DNA of 64,000 bases from Hepsetus odoe. Its lineage: Eukaryota; Chordata; Actinopteri; Characiformes; Hepsetidae. Where the stretch lies: contig CM029370.1 of assembly GCA_017165825.1 (NCBI GenBank), forward strand, positions 28,034,146-28,098,145, given 5' to 3'. Below are positions 53,083-63,389 of the stretch, in pieces. Below the pieces are notes generated by a model, which made no database searches, was not told the DNA's origin, and worked only from the letters and a program-made list of their open reading frames with translations. A program made the position numbers and the translations under genes. Numbering within the stretch: the first letter of the stretch is position 1; every line of letters starts with the position of its first letter.

Positions 53083-53222
53083 CTCACTCACTCACTCACT
53101 CATAGCCAGAGCTCCAGGAGGAAATACACATAGAGAGGGAGAGAACATGTCCACCCCTCACACAAATGATCCAGACCGTCCTGCCTGGGAATCAAACCCA
53201 GGACCTTCTTCTCTCATGGACG
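53083..53222 (-). repeat. SINE-B 5'/3' pieces, inverted
   Basis: CACTCACTCACTCACTC (tail complement) followed directly by CCAGAGCTCCAGGAGGAAAT, GAGAACATGTCCACCCC and CTGCCTGGGAATCAAACCCA. The SINE-B middle, including the GATGGACTGGCG segment, is deleted. It lies tail-to-tail with the preceding copy. Confidence 0.65.
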
Positions 53223-55810
53223 TCACACTCATTGATCATCTTTGTTTGAGTAAAAATAATCCGAAAAATGAATATTCGTGTAAAGTACTGACGCCTAGAA
53301 GCTCTTCTTAGGCCCAGACATGAAATATGTGTTACTTTTCACCTCTAACCAGTAAGTCTGAAAGGCAGGGAACATCCTGGAAAGGTCCAGTGTGTGCATT
53401 CCTATTAGCACTGAAGAACGGCATGTGCAAGTAGCCAGAAAACATCACGTACGTTCACGATGAAGGCGTTTGCGCCTCGCACCCAGACTCAGATCTCCAG
53501 GTTGACTGGTGTGAAACTCAAAACGTAACATTTTCTCTTGCAAAAGAAATGACAACAGATTCAACAGAAAGGCTCCAACAGCGTTTGGCGAAGATAGATG
53601 CGCTGGATAGTATAGTGACACTGACAACGGCACATTGCAAGTAACGCATATCCGACACCAGCACTACAGTGATTAGCATTTCATGTTTTTTTCAATTGCC
53701 AGCTAACAAAGCTGGCAGGCTTGATGTGTCGCACGCCAAGACATTTCCAGATATTAGAGTGTTCAAGATGTTTATTCTTTGGATGAATAACAGCAGACAG
53801 TGATTAAATCCAATGTGTGAATATTCACAGTCTTTTTAAATGGAGCCACCTGTCCTGTCTTAGAAAAAGGCACATTTTTGAATCGAATCTCCTTCTTGTA
53901 ATTAGATATGCAGTAAAAAGGCCAACATGTTGGAATGATAGTAAGTGAATAGTTTCTCTGTCATTTAAGGTCAATGATCCAAAGTGTCCAAGGTACCACT
54001 AATGGACGACTGTGCTCAAAGCTGAGGGTGGTTATGAGAGGCCCGTAGGAGGCCATTTTTATTTTATTCCCAATTGCAGACACGGTGTATTCCGTTCACT
54101 AGCAACGTCTTCCCCAAGAGTCTTACCAAGCTGGCAGGGTGAAGGGTAGCAGTGGTTTCCACCAAGTCACATGAAGTGTCACAGCAACCGCCACTAACTC
54201 AGCATTTGGACAGCATGGAAAAGACAAACTGCCAAGTCTTTTACATCAGCAAACACCACCCACTAGAAATGGGAGAAGAGGGAGGAGCATCCAACCAACC
54301 CAGAGTGGCACATGCTTGTGCCACTTGGAAGCCAATAATTGACGCTGTAAGCAGTTCTTGCTGTTATTCTGGTATATTATTCAACTGTATTTGTTATTAC
54401 ACAGTTATTACTACATTATAAGTCCCATATCCACAATACGTATAACTAGTGTACAGCTACCTTTGATATCTATTGTATTAACAGGTCTGAATCTTCACAT
54501 GCTGTGTATCTTGTAAAGAGGAAAACTGGCAAACATGAAGGATGTTTTTCTTTCATAAAGTTTGAAATTTTAATCGTCTTTCAATTCCAAGCGTCAGCTG
54601 TGAAAAGCAGCTAGAAATTTAAAAACTTTAAAGGTTGAAAAAAGACTTTAATGCACCGAGTACGATTTACAGCCTGTACTTTTTCACTTGTAGTTTGTCA
54701 GTATTTCTAATTTTGCTAGTTTTCCAATAAGTATATATACTTAAGTATCAAAAACATGTACTTCTGCCAACTCTGTATTAAACTGACTTAATGTTAAGAG
54801 GCCACACTTTCGGCTGAATCCTTCTGTTTGTATGAATAAGCTGTTAAAAATACATTTTCTTATCATTCTGTTGCTGACAAGCTCTAAGGTGGGCTCCTTG
54901 GTTAAAAAGTTGCTGAGCAGTTGAAGGCTTTTCACAAAATCACAACCATGCGGAACGGCATAATACTAATCACCATCATTACTTCTGAGCAGTCAAACTG
55001 TTATAGCCGTTTGGGATATTAGATCATTTTCCATACGGTCACCCCCCTCTCAGCTTGGGCCTCTGGTACAGTGAAGACAGAATGCTATTCTTCCATCAGA
55101 CCCAGAGACCGCTAGAGAGGTTGAAGGCTAAATTGCTCCCAAGATGTATGACCTACAGGGCGCATTACACACAAGCTGTCGAGGAAGTGCAAGATAACAG
55201 TATCAGGCTGATGCTTTCGTCACAGAGGAGTATTTTTTTCCCCCCTCCCGTTAGTTCCCTTCGTGGGATGTCGTAATGGTGGTGAAACACGAAAAGTTCT
55301 GACAGAAGCTCTGAGTTGGCCGATTCGTTCCCGCCCGAGACCACGAAGAAATGGAAACCGATCGGTGCTTCTGAGCCAGACGAAGAGTGAAAAAAACAAA
55401 TGTAGGACCACGGGAGTCATAATTCCTCCATAGTAAGAAGGACAGAGATGCAAGGCAAGTTATTCTCCTGTTACATCTTCAATCCGGCCATTGCTACGGT
55501 CTTCACAGCGCCAGATGCTTCCAGAAGATACATGTAACATTGTCCGTAATGCCATAATCATCATATCACTCAGGCTTTGTATGTTAGTGATCTTTTCCCA
55601 AACATTCGTGCTCATACTTAAGGCTCCTTGGCAACGAGAGCATGAAACATGATGAAATCCCTCAGATTAGAGATGATCCTCCAGAGAAGAGTCTCCCTTT
55701 CATCAGGACAAATCTTTGGATATAAGAGTGAAATTATACAGCTTTGACTAAGTGCTCTAACAATTTCACACAGTTTTATGATTTCTGTCTAAGAGGGGCT
55801 CAAAACGATC
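53223..55810. other. No feature seen
   Basis: About 2.6 kb of unique-looking sequence. ORFs of up to 89 codons carry no recognisable motif. Confidence 0.45.
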
Positions 55811-55815
55811 ATATA

Positions 55816-55862
55816 TAATATAACATAATATAATATAATATAATATAATATAATATAATATA
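55816..55862 (+). repeat. (ATAAT)n simple repeat
   Basis: ATATAATATAACATAATATA with a five-base period, about nine units. Confidence 0.85.
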
Positions 55863-55955
55863 TACTCCTGTCCAGGTCCTTGTCCTTCGCCCTGTGTGAG
55901 CTGGGATGGACTCCAGCACTCCCCTGCGACCCCGCTTGGGACAAGCAGCAGAAAA
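55863..55955 (+). repeat. 5'-truncated SINE-A/B copy
   Basis: CCTGTCCAGGTCCTTGTCC, GTGAGCTGGGATGGACTCC, AGCACTCCCCTGCGACCCC, GCTTGGGACAAGCAGCAGAA, AATG. Its end is followed by ATAATATA, which also precedes it in the simple repeat, consistent with a short target duplication. Confidence 0.65.
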
Positions 55956-56089
55956 TGACATAATATAAACATTTCCAAGCCATATCCATATGTGTTATAA
56001 TGTCTTCAATGTCTACAGAAAGATCTAGTTATGAAGCATTTCTTCCCAGACAAATCCATCTAAAACAGCCCTGATCTTTCCTCATTTCT

Positions 56090-56650
56090 TATATTTTGCA
56101 TCCAAAGATCCAGACCTTCTTGTATTCTTAATGCATTTTTGAAGAACAGTTATCCAGGAATCCTCTGGGACAAAGTTTTTGTCTCTCATTTTCAGTCCAG
56201 TCTCTGTCCCTGAGCAGTTCTCCAGATCTTCCTGAAGGACAGTGTTGTTGTCTCTCATGTTCAGTCCAGTCTCTGTACCTGAGCAGTTCTCCAGATCTTC
56301 CTGAAGGACAGTGTTGTTGTCTCTCATGTTTAGTCCAGTCTCTGTACCTGAGCAGTTCTCCAGATCTTCCTGAAGGACAGTGTTGTTGTCTCTCATTTTC
56401 AGTCCAGTCTCTGTACCTGATCAATTTGATAGTTCTGTGTTGGTTAATCCACACAGTGATCTACGTCTGAACCTTCAAGCTGAACAAAGTCTAACTTAAG
56501 ACATGAGCAGTGAAGAAACAGGTGCAGATGATTCCAGATGATCAGGTGATTCGTTTACTTCTGAACATTGAGTGGTTGGAACCCCTTTATCTAGAACTTT
56601 GTGTCTTTAGACACTTTGCAGCCTGTCCTAAAACTTTTGTTTTATCTTTT
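56090..56650 (-). mobile_element. Tc1-related non-autonomous element with 69-bp array
   Basis: Minus-strand relative of the element at 62208-62855. The 69-bp array lies in the middle, and CCTTTATCTAGAACTTTGTG near 56583-56602 is the complement of the pre-array sequence AAGGTTCTAGATAAAG at 62391-62406. CATTTCTTATATTTTGCATC near 56083-56102 resembles the opposite flank. Clear terminal repeats are not visible at this copy. Confidence 0.55.
56130..56420 (-). repeat. 69-bp tandem repeat array, about four units
   Basis: Three full units plus decayed partial ones. Unit on plus: CAGTCCAGTCTCTGTACCTG, AGCAGTTCTCCAGATCTTCC, TGAAGGACAGTGTTGTTGTC, TCTCATGTT. The period is 69 = 3 x 23, so open frames with a 23-residue period appear on the minus strand in more than one phase. 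These are not real proteins as far as I can tell. Confidence 0.9.
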
Positions 56651-56659
56651 TATAACTCA

Positions 56660-57540
56660 TTTTAGCTTCTCATACGACAGCTTGACTGGTATAAAATAAT
56701 ATTTTTGCACCAACAAGGTCATTTCCCAGCAAAGTATATAGAAACGAGGGTGCATCCAGACTTGGGCACACTGCTATTATTAAATAAAATGGGCAAAGGT
56801 TCTTCTGCTCTGTAATGGAAGGTTCTAATTGCAACCTTAACCACTCAGTCTGACCAACTGAATCTAGAGGGATTGTTCTCAAAGCTTCACAAGTACTCTT
56901 GCTTGCAGAGGTTTAAATGAGAATTAAATGCAGGATTTAACTATTTGTAGGGAAGCTGCCCCATCCTTGTGTATCATCTGCTCTTCATTGTATGGAAAAC
57001 AGGACTCTTTAAATATAAGAAGCTCAAATAACACATCAGATCATCTGTATAGTCTAGAGTGTTACCAAATAAGCAATCTGTTATTAAAGGGCAGCTCTTT
57101 GAAGTGTAAGTATGACAGCTCTTCAGGACATCTCTTTTTGAGTGGAATTCTAGAAGTCCTCAACTGGGACTGTTTACATTAGAGCTCCTAAGGAGACACA
57201 GAGCGGAGACTGATGACACATCTGCTGCTCGATGATCTCATCGACCATAAAACCCAGCACCCTCCAACCCCCGGCTCCTCCAACCCATTCATTAGCAGTA
57301 ATCACGTCTGCCTAAATGGCTGTCCTGAAGGTCCACCGATCAAATATAAAACTAATTCGGAACAGGAGGCGTCGAAATGCAAACAGTAGATGATCGAGGT
57401 CAACTATTAACTTATATAAGAACATTGATATGGCCCAAATCTGCCCAAATACCGCAAGGACTGAAAGGCCAGAAGTGAGAAAAAAGTTTCTCACAAGTGA
57501 GAAACAAGTTTCTGAACATTTGGTGAAGCCCTCAAAAGGT
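56660..57540. other. No feature seen
   Basis: Unique-looking sequence with no recognisable repeat or coding signal. Confidence 0.45.
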
Positions 57541-57544
57541 TGAG

Positions 57545-57676
57545 TTCCTGGCAGCTCCATCTTCAACATCCTCCTCCCAGTATAATCCTCATCTCTCCTC
57601 TGGACATGTCCAAACCAACGCAGCCTTGCTTCTCTAACTTTTTCTTCAAAACATCTAACCTGAGCCGTCCCTCTCC
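57545..57676 (-). pseudogene. RTE LINE 3' fragment
   Basis: Minus strand, codes in one frame for GTAQVRCFEEKVREARLRWF and GHVQRRDEDYTGRRMLKMEL, matching the C-terminal tail of the RTE protein at 40220-40370. Both ends are cut off. This is the best preserved of the short RTE fragments. Confidence 0.8.
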
Positions 57677-57840
57677 TCACCTGTGGACCAAGAGGTTGCA
57701 GGTTCGAACATCACCTCCAGCACTACCACTACTGGGTTCCTGAGCCTTAATCCCAAGGTGCTCCAGGGGGACAGTCCCTGTACTTAGGAATTGGAAGTCG
57801 CCCTGGATAAGCGCGTTACAGCTAAATGCTGTAAATATTG
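57677..57840 (+). repeat. SINE-C copy
   Basis: Plus strand: CTGTGGACCAAGAGGTTGC, AGGTTCGAACATCACC (B-box), TCCCAAGGTGCTCCAGGGGG, CGCCCTGGATAAGCGCGTTA, AATGCTGTAAAT. It begins directly where the RTE fragment ends. Confidence 0.7.
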
Positions 57841-58470
57841 GTCATTTTTATTAATTACCAGCATAATGTATTGATTAACTGTAAATCTGTATGTGTTAAT
57901 TAATTAAATTTCTACTGGTAAGAGTGCACTGGATCAACCAAAATTGAGTTTCATCCACATCTGGCCTGCTCCTGGGCCTTCAGAACACTTGATCGAAGTA
58001 AATGTCGGATGTGGCTCAGGCTTGGACCTATCAACACTGCTTTCTGGCCCTAATCAGCTTAAACATATATCCTAATGAAAGAGCGAATCAAAAGAAAGTG
58101 TCTGTGATAATATCTGAGGCAGCAGTTTGAAGAAAAAGTTCAATGATAAAATCCTGATTTTTATAGAGTGAACTCTGACCCTGGAATGCGTTTAATATGG
58201 ATTATTTCTGTCTCATACTGTAAAGATTCTTTTTTTCTTCTTTGTAAGTAAGAGATGTTTTAATTTTGAAACTGCTGAGGCAGTGGGTCAGGACGTCCTG
58301 GTTGCTCTTGTCTCCTAAGAGACTATCGGTTAGCGCTGCTTTACTCCTGATGGATTTGTAATGAAAGCTATTTCTAATTCAATCATTCTCATGATTCAGA
58401 CTCTGCCAGAAAACTGCACACAAAACTTTCAGTTCAGCAAGGCCCAGTTTAAATGAATGAAAAGAATGTC
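57841..58470. other. No feature seen
   Basis: Unique-looking sequence with no recognisable repeat or coding signal. Confidence 0.45.
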
Positions 58471-58475
58471 AGCGC

Positions 58476-58477
<2 letters not shown>

Positions 58478-58533
<56 letters not shown>
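58478..58533 (+). repeat. (AC)28 microsatellite
   Basis: Uninterrupted AC dinucleotide run of 56 bases, long enough to be expected to be polymorphic. Confidence 0.95.
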
Positions 58534-58535
<2 letters not shown>

Positions 58536-58765
58536 AAAAGTGAATTTATCTTCTGTATGTAATCCACCCTACACACCCCAGAGCTGAGGGCTGCAGCACT
58601 CTTGCCTGGAGGCCAGTGATGAGGTTAGGTCTTTCTCAAAGACACTCCAGTCGTGGATGTGTGAGTGTTGTTCACCCCAACCCCCCCACAACTGCCCGCA
58701 TTTTCCCTGCCGCTCGTGAGAACTGAACTGGCAACCCTTCAACTGCAAGGCCTCTCCTCCAACCA

Positions 58766-58955
58766 TTAGTTTAGAAGCAAGGCTCCATAATTCAAGGCCA
58801 TAAATTCAAGCCCCAGATCAGTGGATTACCCTGAGGTACCCTTGAGCAAGGAACTGTCCCCATCACTGCTCCCCGGGTGCCAGATATGGTTGCCCACTGC
58901 TGCGCTGTGTGTGAAACAGAAGCGTTTCGTTGTAGTTCACAGTGAACCACTTTCG
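58766..58955 (+). repeat. SINE-A copy, diverged
   Basis: Plus strand: TTAGTTTAGAAGCAAGGCTC (decayed head), AAATTCAAGCCCCAGATCAG (B-box), core CTTGAGCAAGGAACTGTCCC, GCCCACTGCTGCGCTGTG, GTTCACAGTGAACCAC. It ends before a clear CACTTT tail. Confidence 0.7.
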
Positions 58956-58959
58956 CAGG

Positions 58960-61100
58960 AAGAGATGTTCAGAGATGTTCATGAGTTTGTGAGAGCAGCC
59001 TTTAAATAATGAATGAATCTTGAATGAAACGTGACATTTATTCAAGTTCTTGACTTCTCTACCGTTTTTTGCGTTCTGCAGAGCTTACTTGTTGTTATAT
59101 TACATAAAAATATTCTAATATAAAATCCTTTTAATATCCTTCTCGTGAACCCCTTCGCTGTACCAGATGTAAGACTCCTCAGTTTGAACCTTCTTCAGGA
59201 AAGCAGCCAAAGAAAACTATTTTGTATCAGTAATTCCAACCACAAAATCTTATTTTAGGACGTTCATCTTGAGCTGTTGTACTTTTCGACCACTATTTAG
59301 TGGTGCCCTGCTTTACTGGATTAGTCACAGACATCAGTGCACAAATCCCAGCTCTTCTACAAGGAAGCAGACGTAGGTCTCCCAAACAAAGACCTCGTCT
59401 TCACTGAACAGTGATTTGTGTTTATTTCTGGGAAAAAAGTCTAGAAAAGTGAAAGGGCCAAAACCTTGAAGCACAACATCCTAACCAGAGCGGCCCTCTT
59501 CCATAATCAGTCATGATTCAAATCCTGCCGCAGCCATGCAGACAGTGTACAGCCAGCATTCTTTCCGCAAGAAGAAACCAAACGCATTGTCTCGAAATGA
59601 TAAAGCTCTTTTTCGGTGTTCACCTCAGTAAATTACTGGGGTCAGGGGAGTCCTTCTCCTCCATAGGTCCAGTGATGACAAAAGCATCTGTGCTGTGGCC
59701 TGGCCTTGAGTGTGTCCTTAAAAACATGGACGCCAAACACACACTCAGTCTTTTGCTCTTTCTTGTCCAAAGAGGGGCGTTGAATATATTTACTCAATGC
59801 GGCACTTGCCAGATAATTACTGGTACCAAGCAAAGGCAACTGAGGAAATATAAAGCCCAGCCAGCCCTGAGATCGTGCAGCAGTATCACCATTTATTATT
59901 CAAATCTTTGTTTTACTGCCCTTCTGAAGTGGCACTGCAGTCTGAATGCGGTTTAAATGTTAAAACACTCAAAGGCCTCGAAGATCCAAGAATAACAGCC
60001 CGATGCGGCTCGGTGTGCCAAATCTGCCTCTGGCTATTATTTTTTAGCACTTTATCAGCTCAATCAAAACGGTGGTGTAACTTTACATAAGGCAATCAGT
60101 TCTGATCATTACAGATTAAGGACTGGCTTGAGCAGAAGATGTCCAAACTGAAACGTAACTATCATGAATGTTTAGGGACCATCTGCGAATAATAACATGA
60201 TCCAGCCACATCAGGGGATGACTTCATTACTGAGACTGAGTAAACTGTTTTGTCGCGGCTGCAGTCGGCAAAAGGCTCCGGGTTTGTGAGACACAGGGAG
60301 GCACTCGAGTGCTCCGGGAGAGGAGCTCAAACTCGTCGTTTTAGTTGCATAAACGACTCGCATCGCTCCAATACCAAAACGGGAAGACGTTTCTGACTCA
60401 CTAAGCTGTGTGACACGGCCAGAACCACGTGCTTCCTGAAAACCGGCGGTGATTCACGGAGAGAAAATGCTCTTACACGAAGCAGATGTCAAGGAGTGAG
60501 GACAGATACTGAGTGTCCAGTCAGAGCAATTGAATGATGCGCTTCATATGGGTTGTAAGAGTTCTTAAGGGCCGGTTTATCTAATAAATACTTCAATTGA
60601 TGAAATTATAAAGCATTATTTTCAGTGTTATTATTAATTTATTATAAAAAACACTTATAATAAAATGTATTTATAGACCCCCTTTCACTCATCTCAAAGT
60701 TTATTTTATATTTGGCTGAATTTTTTTTAAGCGCATTACCTTTTGCAACCATTCCTAAAACAAAGCTAAGAAATGTATTCAAGCATGGGATAGTTATTGC
60801 TTAAAAGGACAGTTTTAAAAAGAGTTATAGAAAATATTTCTCAAAAATAAAAGAAAACCTACATAAAATGATTGGAGTTTAACCACATTTGAAATATAAA
60901 TGGTAAAAGATGAAAGTTGTAAAACTTTTTTAAAGACTATTTTTTTTAATGAAACATTTTAGCTGTTTTTTAAAATAACTGTTTAAATAAATAAAAATTT
61001 CTTTAGTTATTTTAAATTTTGGCACAAAAAGCAACTTTGTCAGTCTTTAATGTTTCGCTTTAGAAACTTTCACTAAAGCTGCGTTTGTTGATCTAAAGGA
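58960..61100. other. No gene seen; CpG-richer patch near 60245-60480
   Basis: A 147-codon ORF at 59513-59956 lacks known motifs. The segment 60245-60480 has noticeably more CG dinucleotides (TTTTGTCGCGGCTGC, CAAACTCGTCGTTTTAG, AACGACTCGCATCGC) than the AT-rich surroundings. It could be a small regulatory patch or simply unmethylated unique DNA. 60600-61030 is very AT-rich. Confidence 0.35.
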
Positions 61101-61104
61101 TGGA

Positions 61105-61520
61105 TTAGAAGGGAATGGAAGTGGTTGCTATGGTTGTTACTATGGTACCTCTATGCTGTGGTATCTCTGGTGTTGCTATGCTGATTATAAGTTAGACCGA
61201 AGGGTAGCTAGGTTGTTGCCATGGTATTCCAGTTGGTAGCTAGGTGGTTGCTATGGTATTCCAGGTGGTAGCTAGGTGATTGCTACGATGTTCCTGGTGG
61301 CTGCTTAATGGTTGCTATGGAATTCCATGTGCTTGTAGGCTACTGTGGTCCTAGCCGCATGCAGTGCCATTTCTAGTTGTTGCTAGGAATTTGTTATCTG
61401 GCTACTACGGCGATGTTTCGTGGTTGCGATTACAATTTTGATCATCAAGAAGCCACTAACTGGAGAGTTTCAGTTGGTTGCTAGGGTATGCTTGGTGGTT
61501 GCTATGGTATTCTAGATTTT
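61105..61520 (+). repeat. GGTTGCTA-type degenerate tandem repeat
   Basis: Repeated variants of GGTTGCTATGGTATTCCAG and GGTAGCTAGGTGGTTGC with irregular spacing of roughly 30-45 bases. This is a familiar kind of fish interspersed tandem repeat. A non-repeat interruption lies at about 61390-61465. Confidence 0.8.
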
Positions 61521-61524
61521 TGTT

Positions 61525-62205
61525 CTTAGAGTTAATAAAATAAACACAGTTAATTCAGACTATTCTCCTTAATTCAGACATGCTGTGTGAGACATTATGA
61601 ACTATTTTTGGATGAATCTAGTTTTTCTGGTCTAATGGTAATAATAACTGTATTAAAAATTCTAATACTTCTAATAATTGTCCCGCTTGAAGACGTTCTG
61701 ACCTGTCTGAGCACATATAAAGAATACTGATACCCATGATCCACATGTGAAGAAGGTCTGAATGATATGTCCACAAAGATACAGTCTGTTCAACAGGGGA
61801 CTGATCGGAAGGACTGAGAGTGTTACAGAGAGCTTTTCAGGGCAAGTAAGGCAAAGTTCCAGTGACTACTGGGAAAGAATCTGAGGCTGGATTTAACTCG
61901 CTGCCAACGCTGCTGACATTTTTGCCGTATACAGTAAGATTGAGGTTGAACTGGCCCATGCTGAACATTTCCAATGCAGTAGTACATAAATAGTCTTGTG
62001 TAGTGTTCAGGGACATCTCTAATATCGCATAACCGATACTATGAGTATTTCTTGTTTCTGTCCTCTATTCTTTTTAATCTTTTATGTTTCCAAAAAAGAA
62101 AAACAAATGCCTTGAAATCTAAAACTGGGAGTATCCTTCAAATGACAGAGGTACCAAAAGTAATTCAAATACTACAAAATAAACTGCTGTAAGAAAATAC
62201 AATGC
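61525..62205. other. No feature seen
   Basis: Unique-looking AT-rich sequence. Confidence 0.45.
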
Positions 62206-62207
62206 AC

Positions 62208-62855
62208 AGTACTGTTCAAAAGTCTCAAACCACTTCATTTCTTTATAGTTTACTTGGGACCCTAGTTTATTATTGTCGGTGCAAAAACATCACGTTCTGC
62301 CTGTCAAACTGTCTCATCTTTGGCATATTGAGGAGATTAAATGAAAATAAATGGCAAGAGAGCTCCAGGCTGCAAAGTGCCTAAAGATAAAAGGTTCTAG
62401 ATAAAGCCGTTCCAACCACTCAGGAACAGAGACTGGACTGAACATGAGAGACAACAACACTGTCCTTCAGGAAGATCTGGAGAACTGCTCAGCTACAGAG
62501 ACTGGACTGAAAATGAGAGACAACAACACTGTCCTTCAAAAAGATCTGGAGAACTGCTCAGGTACAGACTGGACTGAAAATGAGAAACCACAACACTGTC
62601 CTTCAGAAAGATCTGGAGAACTGCTCAGGTACAGACTGGACTGAAAATGAGAAACCACAACACTGTCCTTCAGGAAGATCTGGAGAACTGCTCAGGTACA
62701 GAGACTGGACTGAACATGAGAGACAACAACACTGTCCTTCAGGAAGATCTGGAGAAACGTTCCTCCACAGTACATAAAAAATATAAAAAGTCTGCATCTT
62801 TGGAGGCAAAGTATAAAAAATGAGGGTTGGCTCAAAAATTCTGCACAGTGCTGTT
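62208..62855 (+). mobile_element. Tc1-related non-autonomous element with 69-bp array
   Basis: The left end ACAGTACTGTTCAAAAGTCT and the right end, read on the other strand as ACAGCACTGTGCAGAATTTT, are imperfect inverted repeats of Tc1-like type. The left interior has TTGAGGAGATTAAATGAAAA; the right interior has GCATCTTTGGAGGCAAAGTA. Between them lies the 69-bp array. No transposase is encoded, so movement would have needed an enzyme from elsewhere. Confidence 0.65.
62428..62757 (+). repeat. 69-bp tandem repeat array, five units
   Basis: Unit: AGAGACTGGACTGAACATGA, GAGACAACAACACTGTCCTT, CAGGAAGATCTGGAGAACTG, CTCAGGTAC. Units 3 and 4 lack two bases at their start (67 bp) and share the GAGAAACCACAAC variant. 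Units 1, 2 and 5 have GAGAGACAACAAC. The shared variants show that units 3 and 4 are a local duplication. The last unit ends at AGAAACGTTCC. Confidence 0.9.
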
Positions 62856-63127
62856 GGTCTTTCTGACATACAGCACCAGTAGAAGTCCGCCCCATGCAGT
62901 AACATGTGGACCCATCCCAATAAGGAGGTCTCCAAAAACTGCCATGATTAATGAGTTCTGCTTAGCAGCCAACATAAGAATACTGCCAGCTTAAGTGACT
63001 GTATGTTTGCATATACATTTAAAGTCTTTACTGAATAATGCATCTTAAGCTTAAGATGCATCTTTGCGGCTTTTCTCCTGGAACTGAGCCATACCTGAGC
63101 TGCACCTTACTGGTACACAGTTTAATA

Positions 63128-63385
63128 GGGGCAGCGGTGGCCTAGCGGTTAGGGCGTTAGCCGCATGATCGGAGGATCAGGGGTTCAAACCCCTTCCCAA
63201 TAGGTTGCCCTGAAGTACCCTTGAGCAAGGTACCATCCCCATCACTGCTCCCCGGGCGCTTTCAATAGCTGCCCACTGCTGCACGGGTTTGAGTGTGCAT
63301 GGGTTAAATGCAGAGGTCCAATTTCGTTGTGGTTCATGTGTGCTGTGCCATGACCTCGCAATGACAAGGGTTGTCACTTTCACTT
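63128..63385 (+). repeat. SINE-A full-length copy, young subfamily
   Basis: Best reference copy: head GGGGCAGCGGTGGCCTAGCG, GTTAGCCGCATGATCGGAGG, B-box GGGGTTCAAACCCC, core TTGAGCAAGGTACCATCCCC, GGGCGCTTTCAATAGCTGCC, GGTTAAATGCAGAGGTCCAA, GACCTCGCAATGACAAGGG, tail TTGTCACTTTCACTT. Flanks share only AATAG, too short to claim as a duplication. Confidence 0.9.
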
Positions 63386-63389
63386 AAAA

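Noticed and set aside
59513..59956. 147-codon ORF on the plus strand
   Set aside because: Composition is not protein-like in any recognisable way, with no motifs. An AATAAA or splice context could not be tied to it.
62428..62757. CRISPR array suggested by regular repeats
   Set aside because: Units are contiguous 67-69-bp tandem repeats without unique spacers, in a vertebrate context inside a DNA transposon relic.
63128..63385. Target-site duplication AATAG around the young SINE-A
   Set aside because: Only five bases match, partly within an A run; not distinguishable from chance.
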